From: Rhodoferax lithotrophicus
GTDB lineage: Bacteria > Pseudomonadota > Gammaproteobacteria > Burkholderiales > Burkholderiaceae_C
Length of the DNA: 64,000 nucleotides
Assembly (NCBI RefSeq): GCF_019973615.1
Contig: NZ_AP024238.1
Span: forward strand, 3,865,989 to 3,929,988
Direction of reading: 5' to 3'
Part shown: piece after piece, positions 58,164 through 64,000 of the stretch
Layout of the letters: every line of letters begins with the position of its first letter
Numbering within the stretch: position 1 is the stretch's first letter
The notes under the pieces: model-generated
Told to the model about the DNA's origin: nothing
Seen by the model: the letters and a program-made list of their open reading frames with translations, nothing else
Database searches by the model: none
Translations under genes and position numbers: made by a program

Positions 58164-60521
58164 GTGATCACACTTTTTCAACTCAAACCCCTGCTTGCCC
58201 AACACCTTGCCCGCTTGCACCGCCCGACCCGGCGCGAACTGCTGTGGGCGCTGGCCGCCCTGCCCGCGTTGCTGCTGGCCTACACGCTGGCGCTGATTCC
58301 ATTCACCCCCGGCATCAGCGACATCCGCAAGGCCAAGCAGGAAATCCCGGCGCAAATCCTCTCGGCTGACGGCAAATTGCTGACCGAGTTCAAGTGGGCC
58401 AACCGCGTCTGGGTGCCACTGAACGAGATCGCCCCCTCGGTGGTGAACGCGCTGATTGCCACCGAAGACCACCGTTTTTACCAACACTGGGGGCTGGACT
58501 GGCGGCGCACGGCATCGGCGGCGCTGCATACTTTTTCGGGTGACCGCCAGGGCGGCTCAACCATCACCCAGCAACTGGCACGCAACCTCTACCCCGAAGA
58601 AGTGGGCCGCGCCGCCACCCTGACCCGCAAACTCAAGGAGGCCATCACTGCCTTCAAGATCGAAGCGGTCTATACCAAACCAGAGATTCTGGAAACGTAT
58701 TTAAACACCGTGCCTTTTCTCTACAACGCCTTTGGCATCGAGATGGCGGCGCGCACCTATTTTGACAAATCCGCCAGCGAACTCGACCTGCTGGAAAGCG
58801 CCACCCTGGTCGGCATGCTCAAGGGCAACAGCTACTACAACCCGGTGCTCAACCCTGAACGGGCCCAGGCGCGGCGCAACACCGTGTTGGCGCAGATGGT
58901 CAAACACGAGCTGCTCACGGCCAGCAAGTTCGACAGCCTCAAAAAACGCCCCTTGCATGTCGAGTTTGAACGCCAATCCGAGCCCACCGGCCCAGTGCCG
59001 CACTTTGCACAGGTGCTGCGCAAATGGCTGATCGACTGGGCCGACCGCAACGACTACAACATCTACACCGATGGTCTGGTGGTGCGCACCACCATCGACT
59101 CGCGCCTGCAAACCGTGGCCAACCAGGCCGTGGCCCGCCAGGGCCGCCAGTTGCAGGCGCAGGCCGATGCCGCCTGGAGCCCGCGTTCCGTCTGGGGCGA
59201 ACGCAACCCCTTGGTGCAAACACTGCTGCGAGAAACCCCCGACTACCGCAATGCACTGGCCAGTGGTCTGAGTCCGGAACTGGCACTTAAAAAACTCAGC
59301 AGCGATGCCAGCTTCATGCGCCAGCTGCGCGAGCAAAAAACCCGCCTCCAGGCCGGTTTTCTGGCGCTGGACCCGCGCACTGGAGCCATCCGCGCCTGGG
59401 TCGGCAGCCGCGACTTTGCCACCGACCCGTTTGACCATGTGCAACAGGCCAAACGTCAGCCTGGCTCCACCTTCAAACCCTTTGTGTACGGGGCTGCTTT
59501 TGACAAAGGGGCCAAGCCCGACGACACCCTGGTGGACCAAGCCGTCGAGATCAAGCTGCCCGGCGGTGAAGTCTGGCGACCCTCTGACGGCGGCGAACCC
59601 AGCGGCGAGCCCATGACCCTGCGTGATGGCCTGGCGTACTCCAAAAACACCATCACCGCCCAGCTCATGCAGAGCGTCGGCCCGAGCCGGGTGGCCAATC
59701 TGGCCCGCGCCATGGGGGTGCGACAAAGCAAGCTCGACCCGGTACCCGCGCTGGCCCTGGGCACCAGCCCGGTCACCCTGCGGGAAATGGTCAATGCCTA
59801 CGGCACCATCGCCCATGACGGCGTTTTTCTGGAACCCATGATGGTCACCCGCATTGAGAACACGCGTGGCGAGATCCTGGCCGAATTTGCCCCGGCCGAA
59901 CCCGAACCAGTGCTGGACCCTGAGGTGAACTACACCTTGCTCGATGCCATGCGCGGGGTCATCAACAAAGGCACCGGAGCGGCCATCCGCAGCCGCTTTG
60001 GCATCCGCGGTGATGTGGCCGGCAAAACCGGCACCACCCAGGACAACACCGACGGCTGGTTCATCCTGATACACCCGCAGCTGGTGGCGGGTGCCTGGGT
60101 CGGCTTCAACGATGGCCGCATCACCCTGCGCAGCGACTACTGGGGCCAGGGTGCCCACAGCGCCTTGCCCATTGTGGGTGACATCACGGCGCAAGCCTTG
60201 CGCGCCGGGGTGATTGATGCCAAGGCGCGGTTTGAGCCACCTCCGGTGGGGCTGCTGGCGCAGTGGGCGCAGCGGATGCGGCAATGGTCCCAGGAGCTGT
60301 TGACACCTGAGCAACAGGCCAAACAGGCCAAACAGGCGCAACAAGCGCAAGCGCAAGCCGCTGCCCCGGCCTCCGCCCCCGAGCCACCGCTCGTCCCGGC
60401 CACACCCGTCATTGCTCCAGCCAGTGCCCCAAGTACCCCAGCCAGTGAAGCCGCCAGTGCCCCGGCCAATGTGGTGCTCCCCCCGGTGCCCAGCGAAATC
60501 CCGGCCTCTGCTCCCGAATAG
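58164..60521 (+). CDS. class A penicillin-binding protein (PBP1 type)
   Basis: A bifunctional peptidoglycan synthase of 785 residues. One membrane anchor (ALAALPALLLAYTLALI) near the N-terminus is followed by the GT51 glycosyltransferase (ATEDHRFYQHWG, QGGSTITQQLARNL) and the transpeptidase, with the nucleophile in PGSTFKPFVYG (about 433-437), YSKNTIT as SxN and GKTGTT near 620. The GTG start at 58164 precedes the anchor. The last about 90 residues are a Ala/Pro/Glu-rich tail of repeated SAP-type units, likely periplasmic and disordered. It is divergent from the MFS gene and flanked by two GGGAATACCCC elements. Confidence 0.93.
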   Translation: MITLFQLKPLLAQHLARLHRPTRRELLWALAALPALLLAYTLALIPFTPGISDIRKAKQEIPAQILSADGKLLTEFKWANRVWVPLNEIAPSVVNALIATEDHRFYQHWGLDWRRTASAALHTFSGDRQGGSTITQQLARNLYPEEVGRAATLTRKLKEAITAFKIEAVYTKPEILETYLNTVPFLYNAFGIEMAARTYFDKSASELDLLESATLVGMLKGNSYYNPVLNPERAQARRNTVLAQMVKHELLTASKFDSLKKRPLHVEFERQSEPTGPVPHFAQVLRKWLIDWADRNDYNIYTDGLVVRTTIDSRLQTVANQAVARQGRQLQAQADAAWSPRSVWGERNPLVQTLLRETPDYRNALASGLSPELALKKLSSDASFMRQLREQKTRLQAGFLALDPRTGAIRAWVGSRDFATDPFDHVQQAKRQPGSTFKPFVYGAAFDKGAKPDDTLVDQAVEIKLPGGEVWRPSDGGEPSGEPMTLRDGLAYSKNTITAQLMQSVGPSRVANLARAMGVRQSKLDPVPALALGTSPVTLREMVNAYGTIAHDGVFLEPMMVTRIENTRGEILAEFAPAEPEPVLDPEVNYTLLDAMRGVINKGTGAAIRSRFGIRGDVAGKTGTTQDNTDGWFILIHPQLVAGAWVGFNDGRITLRSDYWGQGAHSALPIVGDITAQALRAGVIDAKARFEPPPVGLLAQWAQRMRQWSQELLTPEQQAKQAKQAQQAQAQAAAPASAPEPPLVPATPVIAPASAPSTPASEAASAPANVVLPPVPSEIPASAPE

Positions 60522-60693
60522 GACATTCAAGCGCACCAAACCAAGTACCAGGTCTTGGAGCGGCCTTCGAACCACGGTCAAACCCGCACGACGGCCCCGG
60601 CAAGGCGCTGCCGGGTGCGGCCGTCACTTAAAAACACCGTCAGGCGAGTGATCACGTTGAATCGCACCCCGACCCTGCACAGACTCCCGCACG

Positions 60694-60709
60694 GGGAATA
60701 CCCCTTTAC
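60694..60709. repeat. GGGAATACCCC element, copy 2
   Basis: Identical 16-base copy of the element at 58045. The two copies flank the penicillin-binding protein gene in direct orientation. Confidence 0.5.
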
Positions 60710-60842
60710 CACGCCACTTGATCCGAGCCCCATGCGGTTTCGGTTGGTGGACTTGGTCACGACGCAAATACAAAAACCGCATAACCAAGCTCGAAAAACT
60801 TCGTTGATGGACAGGTGCCACGCCACTACATTGGACAGCTGA

Positions 60843-60865
60843 TCCTTCGGTATTTGATCGAAGGA
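60843..60865. promoter_or_regulatory. inverted repeat upstream of the NIPSNAP-TRAP genes
   Basis: TCCTTCG and CGAAGGA form a perfect 7-base inverted repeat with a 9-base AT-rich spacer, about 28 bases before the NIPSNAP start. The position suits an operator or a leader hairpin. Confidence 0.4.
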
Positions 60866-60892
60866 CATCCAGCAGATCCTTTGGAGTGATTC

Positions 60893-61207
60893 TTGATTCT
60901 TGACGAACGCAGTTATTCGATCCACCCAGCACATGTCCGCGACTATCTCGACACCTACGTGCGCGAGGGTATGGCGTTGCAGGTTCAGCATCTGGGCCGC
61001 TTGTTGGGCTGGTTCACTACCGACACAGGCACCGTCAACGAGGTGGTACATATGTGGCTGTACGATGATCTGGCTGATCGGGAAAGACGCCGCAGTGCCC
61101 TGGAGGCAGACCCACTGTGGTGGGCGTTTCGCGCCAAGACGTCTCCCTATGTGCAGTCCATGCGCAGCCGACTGCTGCGGCCAACGGGCTTCTCCCCCCT
61201 GCGCTGA
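60893..61207 (+). CDS. NIPSNAP family protein
   Basis: A 104-residue dimeric alpha-beta-barrel protein: ILDERSYSIHPAHVRDYLDTY at the start, GRLLGWFTTDTGTVNEVVHMW and LYDDLADRERRRSALEADP are typical NIPSNAP segments. Members are small, often beside catabolic genes, and their biochemical role is not established. The start is the TTG at 60893, supported by GGAG 7 bases upstream and by the conserved first strand. The TGA stop shares its last base with the ATG of the TRAP permease, so they are translationally coupled. Confidence 0.8.
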   Translation: MILDERSYSIHPAHVRDYLDTYVREGMALQVQHLGRLLGWFTTDTGTVNEVVHMWLYDDLADRERRRSALEADPLWWAFRAKTSPYVQSMRSRLLRPTGFSPLR

Positions 61208-63078
61208 TGAGCATGTCAAACCTGTCCCCAACGATCAACGGCATGGCCGTTCCTTCTGTCAACACTTACTGGCAACGCCACGCCGCAATCACCCTGCACA
61301 TGATTGAAAAATCCGTGGGTGCCGCCGCTGGCGGCGTGTTGGCTCTTCTGCTCGCCGTGGTGCTGGCAGCCGTCACCGCCCGCTACCTCGGCACCAACAG
61401 CCTGGCCGGTGCCGACGAGTTGGCACTGTGGCTGTATGTGACACTAGTATTTCTGGGATTACCGCTGGCCGCCAGTGGTGCCCTGGCCATGCGACTGGAT
61501 TTGCTCAGCGCACGCTTACAAGGCAAATGGCAATGGTGGGCGGAAACTCTGGTCGAGGCCATCGTAATTCAGGCCGCATGCGTATTCCTGTTTGGTGCGG
61601 TCGATGTCTGGAGCATGCTGGGAGGCACTTCAGACACCCTTGGAATTCCAGAAAATTGGCGTTATGGGCCCGTGATTCTGGGCGCTGCCCTGACACTGGT
61701 GACTTCTGCGTTGCGTGCTGCCAGCCTACCTCTGATTGAGGCCAGCAAACTGGTGTCCGGTTGGATACTTGGCACCATAACGTACGTGTTGTTGCACCAC
61801 CTTGGACCCTGGCCTGTGGGTCTGCCCAGTGCCATCGGTGCCACCATGACGGCCTTCGGCATTGTGATTGGTGCCCCTTTGCCACATGCCCTGATCGCCG
61901 GGTTGTTGTGGACTTTGCCCGTGGGTGGGCTGTTGCCGGAACCGGCCGTGGTGCAAAACGCTGTTTCTGGTGTGGGGCGTTTCCTGTTACTGGCTATTCC
62001 CTTCTTTTTACTTGCTGGTGTGCTGATGGCATCCGGTGGGTTGGCCGAACGACTGATACGCTTGGCATCCTCCCTGGTTGGTCATCGCCGAGGAGGACTG
62101 GCCCAGACCACCTTGCTGACCAATGTCATGTTTTCCGGTGTATCGGGCTCGTCGATTGCGGATGCCGCGTTTGGCGGCAAGGTACTGGCACCAGCCCTGA
62201 TCGCCCGAGGTTATGCACCAGAAAAGGCAGCTGCCATCGTTGCAGCAACATCGGTGCTGCCCAACATCATTCCACCCTCGATTGCCTTTTTGATTCTGGC
62301 AGCGGCAACCAACCTATCGGTAGGCGAACTGTTCCAGGGCGGCTTGGTGGCCGGCCTGATTCTGGCGGCAACGCTTGCCTTGGCTCTGCACCTCCTGTCA
62401 CATGAGTTGAAACAAGAAACCGCCGCAACGCCTCAGGAACGCAAGGCAGCTTGGTGGGGTGCCCTGCCGGTGCTGGGGATGGCTTTCATCATTGTGCTGG
62501 GTATCCGCATGGGTGTCGTCACCCCAACTGAAGCCGCTGCCGTTGCCGCTTCTTACGCACTGGTGGTGGCCATGATCACCCAACCCAGCTTGCGCTGGCG
62601 CGGTTTGGGCCAAGTGTTTGTTCGGGCGGGCTGCGAAGCCAGCGCCGTCGGTTTGTTGATTGGTTGTTCCACGCCGCTGGTGTTTTTGTTGGCGGTTGAC
62701 CGGGTGCCGGATGTCGTAACTGCGGTCATCACGGGTATCGGTGGTGGACCCTTTGGTGTCATGTTGGCCACCAACCTGATCCTGCTGGTTGCCGGGTGTG
62801 TGCTGGACATTGGTGCCGCCATCCTGTTGTTAGCGCCGCTGATGCTGCCGGTGGCGGTTGCTGCAGGCATCGACCCGATTTACTTTGGAGTGATCCTGGT
62901 GGTCAACCTCATGATTGGTGGATTAACTCCGCCAGTTGGCATGCTGGTGTATGTCACCAGCAACGTCATGCGTCTGCCCGCCGCGACCGTGTTCCGCGCC
63001 AGTTTGCCGCTGCTGGGTGCGCTGCTTGTCGTCCTGGCATTGCTGGCCATGGCTGCCGCCGTCTGGGCACTACGCTGA
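61207..63078 (+). CDS. TRAP transporter fused permease (DctQ-DctM)
   Basis: A 623-residue fusion. About residues 35-190 are the small DctQ-like subunit with four membrane segments (ARYLGTNSLAGADELALWLYV); about 200-623 are the large DctM-like subunit with many segments, including VMFSGVSGSSIADAAFGG, SVLPNIIPPSIAFLIL and LMIGGLTPPVGMLVYV. Fusions are one of the usual forms of the TRAP membrane part. Together with the binding protein downstream it imports an organic acid using a sodium gradient. An ATG 6 bases into the gene is an alternative start. Confidence 0.93.
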   Translation: MSMSNLSPTINGMAVPSVNTYWQRHAAITLHMIEKSVGAAAGGVLALLLAVVLAAVTARYLGTNSLAGADELALWLYVTLVFLGLPLAASGALAMRLDLLSARLQGKWQWWAETLVEAIVIQAACVFLFGAVDVWSMLGGTSDTLGIPENWRYGPVILGAALTLVTSALRAASLPLIEASKLVSGWILGTITYVLLHHLGPWPVGLPSAIGATMTAFGIVIGAPLPHALIAGLLWTLPVGGLLPEPAVVQNAVSGVGRFLLLAIPFFLLAGVLMASGGLAERLIRLASSLVGHRRGGLAQTTLLTNVMFSGVSGSSIADAAFGGKVLAPALIARGYAPEKAAAIVAATSVLPNIIPPSIAFLILAAATNLSVGELFQGGLVAGLILAATLALALHLLSHELKQETAATPQERKAAWWGALPVLGMAFIIVLGIRMGVVTPTEAAAVAASYALVVAMITQPSLRWRGLGQVFVRAGCEASAVGLLIGCSTPLVFLLAVDRVPDVVTAVITGIGGGPFGVMLATNLILLVAGCVLDIGAAILLLAPLMLPVAVAAGIDPIYFGVILVVNLMIGGLTPPVGMLVYVTSNVMRLPAATVFRASLPLLGALLVVLALLAMAAAVWALR

Positions 63079-63121
63079 TTTTTCCACTCCTCCATGTCAA
63101 CCCAACTTACAGGACTTCATA

Positions 63122-64000
63122 ATGACAAAATTCAACCGACGTCGTTTCAATCATCTGCTGGGTGCGGCTGCCGCTACCACCTTGCTCGGCAGTGCGGCCC
63201 ACGCCGCACCACGCACAGTCACTGTCGCATCGCTGTTTGGTGAAGATAAACCGGAAACCAAGATCTGGCTACGTATTCGCGACCAAGTGGAAAAAAAACT
63301 GCCAGGCCGTTTTGATTTCCGTATTGTCCAAAATGCTGCACTGGGTGGCGAAAAGCAGGTGGCCGAGGGCATTCGGCTTGGCTCGATTCAGGCCAGCCTG
63401 TCCACGATCTCCGCCGTATCGAGCTGGGTGCCAGATTCACAAATTCTGGATTTACCGTTTCTGTTCAAGGATCGCAGTCATGTGCGCCGTACGCTTGATG
63501 GCAAGCTGGGTCAGGAGTTCAAGGACAAGTTTGCCGCTCAGGGTTTTACGGTGCTGGGGTTCATCAATTACGGGGCACGTCACCTGTTGGCCAAGGAGGC
63601 CATACCCGCACCAGCCGGTATCAATGGCAAACGCATCCGTGTGATCCAGAGTCCGTTGCACACCGAGCTCTGGAAGGCTTATGGTGCGCGTCCGACGGCC
63701 ATTCCGATCACCGAAACCTATAACGCACTTAAGACCGGTGTAGTGGATGCCATGGATTTGACCAAATCCGCCTACGCAGGCTTCAAGCTACATGAAGTGG
63801 TGCCCTACCTGATCGAGACCAGCCACATTTGGGCCACCGGCATTGTCTATGTGTCGCAAACCTTCTGGAAGAGTTTGTCCGACGAGGAACGGTCTGTTTT
63901 CGCTGCTGCGGGACTGGAAGGTGCTCGTGCATTTGACGATCTGATCATTGCGGACGAAGCCGCCTCAGTGGCCACCGTGAGCGCAGCCGGCGGCAAAGTC
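63122..64000 (+). CDS. TRAP transporter substrate-binding protein DctP (partial, runs off the window)
   Basis: 293 codons are present and the gene continues past the end. The N-terminus has a twin-arginine-like signal (RRRFNHLLGAAAATTLLG, cleavage after SAAHAA), suggesting export by Tat or Sec. The mature protein shows the DctP pattern: LGGEKQVAEGIRLGSIQAS, the conserved arginine segment GINGKRIRVIQSPLH that binds the substrate carboxylate, and ETYNALKTGVVDAMDL. It lies 43 bases after the permease with AGGA upstream of the ATG. The ligand is probably a small organic acid. Confidence 0.9.
   Translation, partial: MTKFNRRRFNHLLGAAAATTLLGSAAHAAPRTVTVASLFGEDKPETKIWLRIRDQVEKKLPGRFDFRIVQNAALGGEKQVAEGIRLGSIQASLSTISAVSSWVPDSQILDLPFLFKDRSHVRRTLDGKLGQEFKDKFAAQGFTVLGFINYGARHLLAKEAIPAPAGINGKRIRVIQSPLHTELWKAYGARPTAIPITETYNALKTGVVDAMDLTKSAYAGFKLHEVVPYLIETSHIWATGIVYVSQTFWKSLSDEERSVFAAAGLEGARAFDDLIIADEAASVATVSAAGGKV

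Larger units (their letters stand above)
60522..60892. other. 371-base gap with several inverted repeats
   Basis: No convincing gene. From left to right: a GC-rich hairpin at 60591-60624 (ACGGCC ... GGCCGT outer, CCCGGC ... GCCGGG inner stem) that may end the penicillin-binding protein transcript; the second GGGAATACCCC element; 9-base arms ATGCGGTTT (60732) and AAACCGCAT (60774); and a hairpin just before the NIPSNAP gene. Composition differs from the gene in front of it. Confidence 0.5.

Noticed and set aside
58701..60581. 626-codon minus-strand frame antisense to the penicillin-binding protein gene
   Set aside because: Gly/His/Gln-rich translation typical of the antisense of a GC-rich gene; the plus strand has all catalytic motifs of a class A penicillin-binding protein.
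60732..60782. 9-base inverted arms in the gap before the NIPSNAP gene considered as insertion-sequence ends
   Set aside because: The 33-base interior cannot hold a transposase, and no target-site duplication is seen.

Overview
The window is a piece of a betaproteobacterial chromosome, most likely Burkholderiales, family Comamonadaceae (a Rhodoferax-like organism would fit). Three things point there: the flagellar gene order (flhDC-motAB-cheYZ-flhBAFG-fliA, then flgNMA facing away from flgBCDEFGHIJKL), the use of FlhDC as flagellar master regulator, and at least eight copies of a short imperfect palindromic repeat (TCTAGYGCTT ... AGCTATT type) that I associate with this family. No rRNA, tRNA, CRISPR array, transposase or prophage gene was seen.

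Layout. (1) 1-7940: fliE, the convergent fliD-fliS-fliT set, two almost identical tandem flagellin genes on the minus strand and a third, divergent flagellin on the plus strand. (2) 8004-18822: a nine-gene sugar/surface-modification island (DegT-type aminotransferase, WbqC-like protein, two methyltransferases, ATP-grasp ligase, metallophosphoesterase, two tandem beta-propeller glycosidase-like proteins, a 1,200-residue multidomain glycosyltransferase). Its place between a flagellin gene and flhDC suggests flagellin glycosylation. Parts are visibly AT-richer than the flanks. (3) 19048-29291: flhDC, motAB, cheYZ, flhBAF, a FlhG-like protein without a P-loop, and fliA. The core chemotaxis genes often found between motB and cheY are absent here. 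(4) 29488-44039: flgN-flgM and flgA on the minus strand, flgB to flgL on the plus strand, an EAL-HDOD-type protein and flaG.

(5) 44030-49901, minus strand: a tightly overlapping three-gene operon (PLP decarboxylase, ATP-grasp ligase with a helical N-terminus, class-V-like PLP enzyme) preceded by a MocR-type regulator. I do not recognise this combination; it is my best candidate for an undescribed small-molecule pathway. (6) 50112-55971: LysE-type exporter, Asp/Glu racemase, EamA transporter, aminotransferase, glutathione S-transferase, PhzF-type isomerase and histidine phosphatase, largely an amino-acid-related run. (7) 56112-60521: ssb, an MFS transporter and a class A penicillin-binding protein. 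(8) 60893-64000: a NIPSNAP protein, a fused DctQM TRAP permease and a TRAP substrate-binding protein cut by the window end.

Regulation visible in sequence: sigma-28 promoters (TAAAGTTT-N11-GCCGATAA type) lie before fliC2, motA, flgM and flaG, matching the fliA/flgM pair in the window. A good -24/-12 (sigma-54) match lies before fliE, which is unexpected in an FlhDC-type system. Two copies of the interspersed repeat have been absorbed into coding sequence: one forms most of the FlgH lipoprotein signal peptide, the other the interdomain linker of the MocR regulator.
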